From contig JBFWQW010000076.1 of the NCBI GenBank assembly GCA_050249235.1, positions 1 through 13,753 on the forward strand: DNA of 13,753 nt. Direction: 5' to 3'. The translations under genes were made by a program, and so were the position numbers. A model generated the notes under the pieces. It did no database searches. It saw only the letters and a list, made by a program, of their open reading frames with translations, and was not told the DNA's origin. Each line of letters starts with the position of its first letter. Within the stretch, counting starts at the first letter, position 1. Origin of the DNA: JAEKLB01 sp050249235 (GTDB taxonomy: Bacteria > Actinomycetota > Acidimicrobiia > Acidimicrobiales > CADCSY01). This document shows, one piece after another, positions 1 through 6,697 of the stretch.

Positions 1-545
1 GGCCCGGTCCCGGCGGGATCGGCGCCGGCACCGGCACCGGCACCCGAGCCGGACCCGGGACCGGCGGCCGTCGACGATGGCTCCCGGCCGGCGGTGAGAG
101 CCAGGAGCACGGCCCCGACCGTGATGGCCACGTCGGCGAGGTTGAACACGGGCCACCACTGCAGGTCGACGAAGTCGACCACCGCGCCTCCGAGCAGCCC
201 GCCGTGACCCTCCCGCAGCAGGCGGTCGAGCAGGTTGCCCACGGCCCCACCCACGACGAGGCCGAGGGCGGCGGTCGGCACCCGGCCCACCACCCGGTGC
301 CGGTTCCGCAGCAGCACCAGCACCACCGCCACCGCGCCCAGCGCGATCAGCGACGTGAACCGGGAGCCGAGCCCGAAGGCCAGGCCCTGGTTGAACACCA
401 GCCGGAGGCGCAGCGACCCGACCACGTCGACGACGCGGCCGCCGTCCAGCTCGCGCAGGACGACCCACTTGGCCAGCTGGTCGAGGGCGACGACGCCGGC
501 GGCGACGACCCCGATCAGCGGCGTGACAGGCCGCCGCTCTTGCAC
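1..545 (-). CDS. lspA: Lipoprotein signal peptidase (signal peptidase II), 3' end missing
   Basis: LspA is the membrane aspartyl protease that removes signal peptides from lipid-modified prolipoproteins. The reading frame is read from a GTG at 545-543 inside the 3' end of the TraR-like gene (31-base overlap) and stays open to the window edge, giving 181 complete codons. Visible family motifs are an Asp at residue 22 (LDQLAKW) in the first membrane segment, FNQGLAFG (51-58), GNLLDR (103-108), VVDF (122-125) and FNLAD (134-138). The catalytic aspartates of the family lie in the last motifs. About four hydrophobic segments are seen, near 9-29, 62-80, 91-106 and 136-152. After residue 152 the protein becomes a Ser/Gly/Ala-rich tail partly encoded by a GGCACC-type hexanucleotide repeat; this tail is not part of the family core. 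The start is not preceded by a strong ribosome site, so translation is probably coupled to the upstream gene. Identity is firm; the exact start and the C-terminus are less so. Confidence 0.93.
   Translation of the reverse strand, partial: MQERRPVTPLIGVVAAGVVALDQLAKWVVLRELDGGRVVDVVGSLRLRLVFNQGLAFGLGSRFTSLIALGAVAVVLVLLRNRHRVVGRVPTAALGLVVGGAVGNLLDRLLREGHGGLLGGAVVDFVDLQWWPVFNLADVAITVGAVLLALTAGREPSSTAAGPGSGSGAGAGAGADPAGTG
24..45. repeat. Hexanucleotide microsatellite in lspA tail
   Basis: About three and a half copies of a CCGGCA/GGCACC-type hexamer lie in the 3' part of lspA and encode alternating Gly-Ala. The same unit recurs in the pgeF-yggS gap (7412-7431). In-frame hexamer gain or loss would only change tail length. 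Confidence 0.7.
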
Positions 546-1045
546 TGCACGCAGAGCGCCGCGTACGGCAGCGCTCGCAGGCGCTCCTTCGGGATGTTGG
601 TGCCGCACTTCTCGCACACGCCGTAGGTGCCGGCGACGATCTTCTCGAGGGCGCGGTCGATCTCGTCGATCGACGCCAGCGCCTGGGCCGAGAGCGCGAG
701 GTCGCGCTCCCGCTCGACGTTCATCGAGTCGCCCTGGCCCGACTCCTCGTCGAACTGGACGTCGCCCGGATCACGGTCGAGGGCGAGCTGGTCGGCCTCG
801 GCCCGCAGCGAGGTGGCCTGGCGGGTGTAGTTCTCCCGCTCGTCGTGGAGAGCCTTGCGTTGGCCCTCGAGGAACTTGTCGAGCGTGGCCGACCGGGGCT
901 TGGCCGGCGCTGCCGCCTTGGCCGGCGGGGCCGCCTTCGGCTCGGCGGCCCTGGTGGCCGCCTTCTTCGCCGGGGCGCCGGCCGGCGCCGCCTTCTTGGC
1001 CGGCGGGGCGGCGGCCTTCGCTGCGGACTTGGTGGTACGAGCCAT
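515..1045 (-). CDS. TraR/DksA-type zinc-finger protein with an Ala/Lys/Pro-rich N-terminal tail
   Basis: This 176-residue protein ends in a DksA/TraR-type zinc finger with cysteines at 144, 147, 165 and 168 (C-x2-C-x17-C-x2-C). The finger is preceded by an acidic, helical stretch (about 58-143) with the family pattern of a conserved Glu/Asp-rich segment followed by an IDRALEKI-like helix. Proteins of this family bind RNA polymerase through its secondary channel or act as general transcription modulators; whether this one does is inference. Residues 1-52 are unusual: almost only Ala, Lys and Pro with repeated PAKKA-like units, resembling a histone H1-type, nucleic-acid-binding tail. The ATG start has an AGAGG ribosome site 10 bases upstream. 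It lies between ileS and lspA, and lspA begins within its last codons, so the two are surely co-transcribed. Actinobacterial genomes often carry such a gene next to lspA. Family assignment is secure; the cellular role is not known from sequence. Confidence 0.88.
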   Translation of the reverse strand: MARTTKSAAKAAAPPAKKAAPAGAPAKKAATRAAEPKAAPPAKAAAPAKPRSATLDKFLEGQRKALHDERENYTRQATSLRAEADQLALDRDPGDVQFDEESGQGDSMNVERERDLALSAQALASIDEIDRALEKIVAGTYGVCEKCGTNIPKERLRALPYAALCVQCKSGGLSRR

Positions 1046-1079
1046 CGATCGATCGCCTCTCGCCTGCGGGGAGCGGTGG

Positions 1080-1109
1080 ACGCTACCGGCCGGCGCGCAG
1101 AACCCGCAA
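1080..1109 (-). promoter_or_regulatory. Promoter-like pair upstream of the traR-lspA genes
   Basis: On the minus strand a TTGCGG hexamer (1109-1104) is followed, after an 18-base spacer, by TAGCGT (1085-1080). This is a fair match to an actinobacterial sigma-70-type promoter and lies 35 bases before the traR start codon. It would let traR and lspA be expressed apart from ileS. It is a pattern match only. Confidence 0.4.
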
Positions 1110-1143
1110 CGAACCCCCGGCCGCCCGAACCGTGGCCCGGACC

Positions 1144-4100
1144 CTACGGAGCGTGCGTGGACGGGCCGGACCCCGCCCCGCCGGCCACGACGTGCAGGGC
1201 GGCGGTGATCGCCCGCCCGTCGGGCAGCTCGAGGCGGTGGCCGTCGGCCAGGCCGTGCTCGACCACCACCACCTCGGCGGCCAGCGTCTCGGCCGCCAGC
1301 AGGTCGCGGTGGACGCCGGCGGCGGCGGTCACGTCGGCGTGGTGGTGGGGGTCGAGCACCAGGCGGATCCGGTCGGAGACGTCGAGTCCCCGGTCGCGGC
1401 GGAGCTGGTTCACGAGCCGGACGAGGTCGCGCACCAGCCCCTCTGCCTCGAGCTCGGGCGTGACGGCCAGGTCGAGGCGCACGAGCCCTCGCCCGCCGTC
1501 GAGCGACGCGGTGGAGGTGGGGTCATCGGCGAGGAGCCGACGGGTGAACTGACCGGGACCGAACCGGTGGTCGAGCACCCGCAGCTCGGCACCGTCGGCC
1601 GAGAGCTCGTAGTTGCCCTCCTTCATGGCGGCGACGACCTTCGGCGTGTCCGGTCCGAGCGTGCGGCCGACCACCTTCAGGTCGACCTCGATCCGTTCGG
1701 TGCCGAGCGAGCCCGGAGCCAGCAGCTCCACGGCCTTGACGTTCACCTCGTCGGCGATGAGCCCGACGAAGGGCCGGAGCACGTCGGGGTTCGCCACCGA
1801 CACGGCCAGCCCAGGGAGGGGCTGGCGCACCCGCACCCCGTTCGCCTTGCGCACCGACGAGGCGGCCGAGCACACCGCCCTCACCGTCTCCATGGCCGCC
1901 ACCAGCTCCGGGTCACCGGGCAGCTCGCCGGGCGCGGGCCAGTCGACGAGGTGCACCGAGTCCTCGCCCGACAGGTCTCGGTACACCCGCTCGGTGAGCA
2001 GCGGCAGCAGCGGCGCCGCCACCCGGCACAGCGTGTGCAGGACGCGGTGGAGCGTGTCGATGGCGGCCTGGTCACCCGCCCAGAACCGGTCGCGCGACCG
2101 CCGCACGTACCAGTTGTTCAGCGCGTCGAGGAAGGAGGTCACCGACGCGCACGCCCCCGACAGGTCGTAGGCGTCGAGCTGCCTCGTCACATCGCCGACC
2201 AGCGTGGCCGTGCGGGCCAGCACGAACCGGTCGAGCACGTGGTCGCTGCCGTCGCCGGCATCGCTCCCACCGCCGTCGCCTCCGGCCGTCCCGGCGGCGT
2301 TGGCGTAGAGGGCCAGGAAGTACCAGGCGTTCCAGATCGGGAGGAGCACCTGTCGGACGGCCTCCTCCATCGGTCGCCGGTCGGCGGCCATGTCGCCGCC
2401 CCGCACCGCCGGGCTGGCCAGCAGGGCCCACCGCATGGCGTCGGAGCCGAGCGTGTCGAACACCTCGATCGGGTCGGGGTAGTTCTGGAGCCGCTTCGAG
2501 AGCTTCTGGCCGTCGTCGCCGAGCAGCACTCCGTGGACGACGGCGGTGCTGAAGGCGGGCCGGTCGAACAGCGCCGTGGACAGCACGTGCAGCGTGTAGA
2601 ACCAACCCCGGGTCTGGCCGATGTACTCGACGATGAAGTCGCCCGGGAAGTGTCCGTCGAACCAGGCCCGGTTCTCGAACGGGTAGTGGACCTGGGCGTA
2701 GGGCATCGACCCCGACTCGAACCAGCAGTCGAGGACGTCCTCGACCCGGCGCATGGTCGAGCGCCCGGTCGGGTCGTCGGGGTTGGGCCGGGTGAGCTCG
2801 TCGATGCCTGGCCGGTGCAGGTCGGCCGGCCGGACGCCGAAGTCTCGCTCGAGCTCGTCGAGCGAGCCGTAGACGTCGACCCGGGGGAAGGCGGGGTCGT
2901 CGCTCTTCCACACCGGGATGGGCGAGCCCCAGAAGCGGTTGCGGCTGATCGACCAGTCGCGGGCGCCTTCGAGCCACTTGCCGAAGCTGCCGTCGCGGAT
3001 GTGGGCCGGCACCCACTCGATCTCCTGGTTGAGCTCGACCATGCGGTCCTTGATCGCGGTCACCTTCACGAACCAGGACGACACCGCCTTGTAGATGAGC
3101 GGGGTGTCGGTGCGCCAGCAGTGCGGATAGGCGTGGACGTAGCTGTCGTGGCGCACCACGACGCCCCGCTCCTTCAGGTCGCGGACCACGGCCGGGTTGG
3201 CGACGAACACCTGCACGCCGGCGTAGTCGGGGACCTCGGAGGTGAAGGCGCCGTGCTGGTCGACCGGGCACACCACCGGGATGCCGTGCTCCTCGCACAC
3301 CCGCTGGTCGTCCTCGCCGAAGCCGGGCGCCAGGTGCACGGTGCCGGTGCCGTCCTCGGTCGACACGAACTCGGCGGTGAGCACCCGGAAGGCGTTCGGC
3401 GTGTCGGCGAACCACGGGAACATCGGCGTGTAGCGCCGCCCGGCCAGTTCGGCGCCCTTCACGGTGCCGACCCGGGTGGCGCCGGCCAGCTCCCGCTCGT
3501 ACTTGCCGACCGTGGCCTCGCCGATCACGTACCGGACGCCGTCCTCCTCGAACAGGGCGTAGTCGATGTCGGCGCCGACGGCGAGCGCCAGGTTCGACGG
3601 GAGGGTCCACGGCGTCGTGGTCCAGACGAGGATCCGCTCGCCGGTCTCCAGCTCGAACCACACCGTGAGGGCCGGGTCCTGACGCTCGCGGTACGAGTCG
3701 TCGAGGCGGGTCTCGAAGTTCGAGAGCGGGGTCTCGCACTCCCAGCAGTAGGGCAGGACCCGGTAGCCCTCGTAGAGCAGCCCCTTCTCGTGGAGCTGCT
3801 TGACCGCCCACATCACGCTCTCCATGAACTCGAGGTCCATGGTCTTGTAGTCGTTGACCATGTCGACCCAGCGGGCCGACCGGGTGACGTACGAGTGCCA
3901 CACGTCGGCGGTGGTGCCGACCAGCGAGCGGCAGTGGGCGTTGAAGCGGTCGACGCCGAGCTGGAGGATGGCGTCGCGGCCGGAGACGCCGAGCTCCTGC
4001 TCGGCCGCCATCTCGACCGGCAGGCCGTGGGTGTCCCAGCCGAAGCGCCGCTCGACCCGGTAGCCCCGCATCGTCTTGTAGCGGGGCAAGGCGTCCTTGA

Positions 4101-4305
4101 TGAACCCGGTGAGCAGGTGGCCGTAGTGCGGCAGCCCATTGGCGAAGGGGGGCCCGTCGTAGAAGACGAACTCCTCGGCGTCGGCCCGCCGCTCGATCGA
4201 CCGCTCGAACGTGCGCTGCTCGTCCCAGCTGGCGATGACGGCCCGCTCGATCGCCGGAAGGTTGGGCGACGGGTCGACGTCGGGGTACCGGCGGGGTGCA
4301 GCCAT
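1144..4305 (-). CDS. ileS: Isoleucine--tRNA ligase, type 2 (eukaryote-like) form
   Basis: This cytoplasmic class I aminoacyl-tRNA synthetase charges tRNA-Ile with isoleucine. The 1053-residue length fits the long type 2 form rather than the roughly 930-residue E. coli-like form. Motifs in order: FYDGPPFANGLPHYGH (HIGH signature as HYGH, 60-63); the editing-domain signature WTTTPWTLPSN (228-238); a GQTRGWFY stretch near the active site; and KLSKR (601-605), the counterpart of KMSKS with Leu for Met. The C-terminal third carries the anticodon-binding helical domain and ends in a short Gly/Ser tail. The ATG at 4305 is chosen because the protein then begins with the usual YPDVDPSPNLPAIE leader; an open frame further upstream runs antiframe through divIVA and is not credible. 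No strong ribosome site precedes it. It sits 64 bases after divIVA and 98 before traR. Type 2 enzymes are known to be less sensitive to mupirocin; this applies here only by family inference. Confidence 0.97.
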   Translation of the reverse strand: MAAPRRYPDVDPSPNLPAIERAVIASWDEQRTFERSIERRADAEEFVFYDGPPFANGLPHYGHLLTGFIKDALPRYKTMRGYRVERRFGWDTHGLPVEMAAEQELGVSGRDAILQLGVDRFNAHCRSLVGTTADVWHSYVTRSARWVDMVNDYKTMDLEFMESVMWAVKQLHEKGLLYEGYRVLPYCWECETPLSNFETRLDDSYRERQDPALTVWFELETGERILVWTTTPWTLPSNLALAVGADIDYALFEEDGVRYVIGEATVGKYERELAGATRVGTVKGAELAGRRYTPMFPWFADTPNAFRVLTAEFVSTEDGTGTVHLAPGFGEDDQRVCEEHGIPVVCPVDQHGAFTSEVPDYAGVQVFVANPAVVRDLKERGVVVRHDSYVHAYPHCWRTDTPLIYKAVSSWFVKVTAIKDRMVELNQEIEWVPAHIRDGSFGKWLEGARDWSISRNRFWGSPIPVWKSDDPAFPRVDVYGSLDELERDFGVRPADLHRPGIDELTRPNPDDPTGRSTMRRVEDVLDCWFESGSMPYAQVHYPFENRAWFDGHFPGDFIVEYIGQTRGWFYTLHVLSTALFDRPAFSTAVVHGVLLGDDGQKLSKRLQNYPDPIEVFDTLGSDAMRWALLASPAVRGGDMAADRRPMEEAVRQVLLPIWNAWYFLALYANAAGTAGGDGGGSDAGDGSDHVLDRFVLARTATLVGDVTRQLDAYDLSGACASVTSFLDALNNWYVRRSRDRFWAGDQAAIDTLHRVLHTLCRVAAPLLPLLTERVYRDLSGEDSVHLVDWPAPGELPGDPELVAAMETVRAVCSAASSVRKANGVRVRQPLPGLAVSVANPDVLRPFVGLIADEVNVKAVELLAPGSLGTERIEVDLKVVGRTLGPDTPKVVAAMKEGNYELSADGAELRVLDHRFGPGQFTRRLLADDPTSTASLDGGRGLVRLDLAVTPELEAEGLVRDLVRLVNQLRRDRGLDVSDRIRLVLDPHHHADVTAAAGVHRDLLAAETLAAEVVVVEHGLADGHRLELPDGRAITAALHVVAGGAGSGPSTHAP

Positions 4306-4321
4306 GGCCGCCAACTCTAGA

Positions 4322-4371
4322 GAGGGCGGCGACGACCGCCTTCCCCGTTCCGACCCGCTCCGGGCGGGGTC
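4322..4371 (-). terminator. Two small hairpins in the divIVA-ileS gap (possible weak terminator or leader structure)
   Basis: Two inverted repeats fill the 64-base gap. One (4352-4371) pairs GACCCGC with GCGGGTC apart from one bulged G, and overlaps the divIVA stop codon. The other (4325-4340) pairs GGCGG with CCGCC around a 6-base loop. Neither is followed by a T-run. They could attenuate read-through into ileS or simply reflect high GC. Only weak support. Confidence 0.25.
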
Positions 4372-5815
4372 AGCCCCGGTTGCGGCGGAGGCGGAAGCGT
4401 CCGGACTCGGGCTCGTCGAAGGCCCGGTGCTCCTGGGTGGGGTCGTGCTCGCGGGGCCCGAGGGGCTCGGTGTCCGTGACGGCCCGGCGCAGCTCGGCCA
4501 GGAAGGGATCGTCCTCCGACTCGTCCGGGATCGCGACCGAGCGCCACTCCTGCTGGACCGGGTCGGCGGCGGGGGCGCGATCGACCACGTCGCCCTCCCG
4601 GTCGAAGCCGGCGGCGGAACCACCGGCGTCGCCGGTGTCGTCGGCGCTGACGTCGCCGGCGCGGGCGGCGGGAGGCGATGCCTCCTCGCCCACGACCACC
4701 GGTCCGTTCGGGCCCGGCTCGAGCAGCACCCCGGCCTCCCGCAGGGCGTCGGCCAGGTCGGCCCGGGCCCGGGCCAGCACCGGGTCGGCCCGGCCCGGGT
4801 CGAGGGACATCGGCCCCGAGTCGTCGCCGGCCGGGTCGTCGATCTCCGAGTCGTCGGTCGCCGGGTCGACCACCCGGCCCTCGTCGCCGCCGTCGCCGGC
4901 GTCGCCGCGGTCTCCAGGCGGCTCGACGAGAGGCAGGCCGCCGGTGGGGTCCTCGACGGCCCGGTCGAACAGCACCCCGGCGGCGGGCTCCGGCGCCGGG
5001 TCGACGGCGGGCACCGCACCGCTGGTGGGCCCCGCGCCCGACCCGGCCGACTCGCCGGCGGGCTCGGGCGTCGCCTCCGTCGCGATCCGGGCCTTCCGGC
5101 CCGTTCCCACCCACGGGGGCCGGTCGCCGGGCGCCTCGACCGCGGCCAGCTGGGCCCTGAGCTCGGCCCGGAGCCGGGCCCGACCCTCCTCGAGGAACGC
5201 CTCCATGGCCTCGACCTCGGCGACGAGCGCATCGCGCCGCTCGTCGAGCTGGCCCAGTTCCTCCCGCTCCCGGCGGGCGACCTCCGCCTCGAGCTCGGCG
5301 AGCTTGGCCTCGGCCGCGGCCAGCAGCGCGCTGGCCGTCGACTCCGCCTCCGACAGCCGGGCGGTGGCCGCCTCCTCGGCTTCGGTGAGCCGGACCCTGG
5401 CCGCGGCCGTCGACTCGGCCTCCCGCGCCGTGGCGGCCGCCTCGGCTTCCGCCTCCCGCGCCGTGGCGGCCGCCTCGGCTTCCGCCTCCCGGGTGGTGGC
5501 GGCGGCCTCGGCCTGGCGGCGGCGCTCGTCGGCGGCCGCCTCGGCCTCGCTCAGGATGCGGGCCGCGTCCTGACGGGCCTCCTCGACCGCGGCGCTGGCC
5601 GTGCGCTGGGCCAGCACCAGGGTGCGCCGGATCTCGTCCTGGTCGCCGGACGACTCGGCCTCGCTGGCGCGTCGCTCGGCCACCCGGACCCGCTCCTGGA
5701 GGTCCTGGATGGCGACGCCCAGGCGCTCGAGGAACTCGTCGACCTGGTCGGGGCTGTAGCCGCGCCACTGCTCACGGAACGTGACGTTGGCCAGGAGGTC
5801 GGTCGAGAGCTCCAT
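4370..5815 (-). CDS. divIVA: DivIVA/Wag31-family polar growth and septum-site protein
   Basis: DivIVA proteins bind curved membrane at poles and septa as coiled-coil oligomers and recruit growth machinery. The 481-residue protein begins with the DivIVA membrane-binding domain: a WRGY motif at 17-20 occupies the place of the FRGY of Bacillus DivIVA, so the membrane-inserting aromatic is Trp17 beside Arg18, followed by VDEFLERLG (25-33). Residues about 35-228 form an Ala/Glu/Arg-rich coiled coil, including a LAQRTA segment (68-73) typical of actinobacterial DivIVA and near-perfect 11-residue repeats (about 107-140). Residues about 230-481 are acidic, Pro/Gly/Asp-rich and probably disordered, and the protein ends in an Arg-rich patch. 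The ATG has a perfect AGGAGG ribosome site 5 bases upstream. It follows yggT by 33 bases, the usual actinobacterial sepF-yggT-divIVA order. It is longer than Mycobacterium Wag31 (about 260 residues), mostly through the C-terminal tail. Confidence 0.94.
   Translation of the reverse strand: MELSTDLLANVTFREQWRGYSPDQVDEFLERLGVAIQDLQERVRVAERRASEAESSGDQDEIRRTLVLAQRTASAAVEEARQDAARILSEAEAAADERRRQAEAAATTREAEAEAAATAREAEAEAAATAREAESTAAARVRLTEAEEAATARLSEAESTASALLAAAEAKLAELEAEVARREREELGQLDERRDALVAEVEAMEAFLEEGRARLRAELRAQLAAVEAPGDRPPWVGTGRKARIATEATPEPAGESAGSGAGPTSGAVPAVDPAPEPAAGVLFDRAVEDPTGGLPLVEPPGDRGDAGDGGDEGRVVDPATDDSEIDDPAGDDSGPMSLDPGRADPVLARARADLADALREAGVLLEPGPNGPVVVGEEASPPAARAGDVSADDTGDAGGSAAGFDREGDVVDRAPAADPVQQEWRSVAIPDESEDDPFLAELRRAVTDTEPLGPREHDPTQEHRAFDEPESGRFRLRRNRG
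5418..5516. repeat. 33-bp tandem repeat in divIVA coiled coil
   Basis: Three consecutive 33-base units (5418-5450, 5451-5483, 5484-5516) lie in divIVA. The first two are identical, the third diverged. Each encodes 11 residues of the form EAEAEAAATAR, a hendecad that keeps coiled-coil register when units are added or lost. Confidence 0.85.
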
Positions 5816-5820
5816 GTGGG

Positions 5821-5826
5821 CCTCCT
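5821..5826 (-). promoter_or_regulatory. Perfect ribosome-binding site of divIVA
   Basis: AGGAGG, fully complementary to the 16S anti-Shine-Dalgarno core, lies 5 bases before the divIVA ATG. It is the strongest site in the window and fits a highly translated structural protein. Confidence 0.75.
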
Positions 5827-5848
5827 GTGGGGTCGGAGGGCGAGCAGA

Positions 5849-6112
5849 TCAGAGGATGCCTACCCGGCATCCGAGAAGCGCGCTCCCCAGGATCTGGATC
5901 CCGAAGATCACGATAAGCGGAGAGAGGTCGAACGCCCCGAGTGGTGGGATCATCCGACGGACCGGACCCAGGACGGGCTCGGTGATCGAGTAGAGGAAGG
6001 CGAAGATGCCGGCGAGGGCCGAGCCGGGCCCGATCGGGAACCACGACAGGATGATCCGGGCGAACAGCGCGAGGAAGTAGAGGCTGAGGAGCGTGCACAG
6101 GAGGTCGCGCAC
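5849..6112 (-). CDS. YggT-family small integral membrane protein
   Basis: This 87-residue protein has two hydrophobic segments (about 3-27 and 63-82) with the family signatures RIILSWFP (19-26), ITEPVLGPVRRMIPP (43-57) and FDLSPLIV (61-68). YggT proteins are small membrane proteins of uncertain function, commonly next to sepF in Gram-positive bacteria, where a link to division or osmotic tolerance has been suggested. The start is taken as GTG at 6112, two bases after the sepF stop (TGA-CC-GTG), so translation is probably coupled. The usual YggT length of about 90-100 residues supports this start. Its stop is 33 bases before divIVA. Confidence 0.9.
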   Translation of the reverse strand: MRDLLCTLLSLYFLALFARIILSWFPIGPGSALAGIFAFLYSITEPVLGPVRRMIPPLGAFDLSPLIVIFGIQILGSALLGCRVGIL

Positions 6113-6114
6113 GG

Positions 6115-6612
6115 TCAGTCGCTCTCGCGGAGCCGGCGCTTCTCCTCGGCGGAGACCTCCACGTTCGAGGGGGTGAGGAGGTACACCTGGTTGGTGACCC
6201 GCTCCATCGACCCGCGCATGCCGTAGCAGAGGCCGCTGGCGAAGTCGACCAGGCGACGGCTGAGGTCGCGCTCGACGTCCTGGAGGTTCATGATCACGGG
6301 CACGCCGGCCATGTACTTGTCGGCCACCGCCTGGGCCTCGTTGAACGAGGTCGGCGACACCGCGTAGGGCTTCGGGCTGGCCGCCATCGGCATGATCTGG
6401 CGCACGACGGCCGGGCGGCGCACGGCGGTGGGCCCGGTCGGGTCCACCTCCCGGGGGAGGGGACGGACAGCGGTGTTGTGGGTGACCTCGGGGGGCTCGG
6501 GGGGCGCGTACCCGCGGCCGGGCGCCACCGGCAGCTCGTCCGCGTAGTCGTCGTACTCGTCGTCGGGGGCGAGGCCCAGGTAGTGCATCGCCCGCCGCAG
6601 CATCGAGGCCAT
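6115..6612 (-). CDS. sepF: Cell division protein SepF
   Basis: SepF binds membranes and the FtsZ C-terminal tail, tethering the Z-ring; in actinobacteria it replaces FtsA. The 165-residue protein has the expected three parts: an amphipathic membrane-targeting helix (MASMLRRAMHYLGLA, 1-15), a variable acidic/Pro-rich linker (16-65), and the SepF domain (about 68-157) with KPYAVSPTSFNEAQ, VIMNLQDVE and the dimer-interface glycines in DFASGLCYGMRG. The ATG at 6612 has GGGAGG 6 bases upstream, which favours it over the next ATG three codons later. It lies between yggS and yggT, as in other actinobacterial clusters. Its predicted partner site, the FtsZ C-terminal peptide, is intact in this same cluster. 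Confidence 0.96.
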   Translation of the reverse strand: MASMLRRAMHYLGLAPDDEYDDYADELPVAPGRGYAPPEPPEVTHNTAVRPLPREVDPTGPTAVRRPAVVRQIMPMAASPKPYAVSPTSFNEAQAVADKYMAGVPVIMNLQDVERDLSRRLVDFASGLCYGMRGSMERVTNQVYLLTPSNVEVSAEEKRRLRESD

Positions 6613-6637
6613 TCGGTTCCTCCCGGGCCACGAAGGT

Positions 6638-6677
6638 AGTGGACGGTCGGCGGTGCCGAGTGGACGGTGGGCCCACC
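6638..6677. promoter_or_regulatory. Direct repeat plus palindrome upstream of sepF (possible operator)
   Basis: AGTGGACGGT occurs at 6638-6647 and again at 6659-6668, start-to-start distance 21 bases (two helical turns). The second copy runs into a perfect 12-bp palindrome GGTGGGCCCACC (6666-6677). The block lies 26-65 bases before the sepF start, in the 85-base yggS-sepF gap. I see no convincing promoter hexamers beside it, so a regulator-binding role is inference. Confidence 0.4.
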
Positions 6678-6697
6678 CGGCTCCTCGCCCCGGCCGA

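Noticed and set aside
2072..3901. 609-codon open frame on the minus strand
   Set aside because: Out-of-frame shadow inside ileS; Arg/Pro/Gly-rich and without motifs.
235..4320. 1361-codon open frame on the plus strand
   Set aside because: It runs antisense to ileS, traR and lspA, has low-complexity Arg/Gly/Val/His-rich composition with no motif, and is explained by high GC and codon bias of the real genes.
4306..4369. T-box riboswitch before ileS
   Set aside because: Actinobacterial ileS genes often have one, but the gap is only 64 bases and I find no T-box core (TGGNACCGCG-like) in it.
4211..6226. 671-codon open frame on the plus strand
   Set aside because: Antisense shadow of divIVA and yggT; the Gly/Leu/Arg repeats mirror the DivIVA coiled-coil codons.
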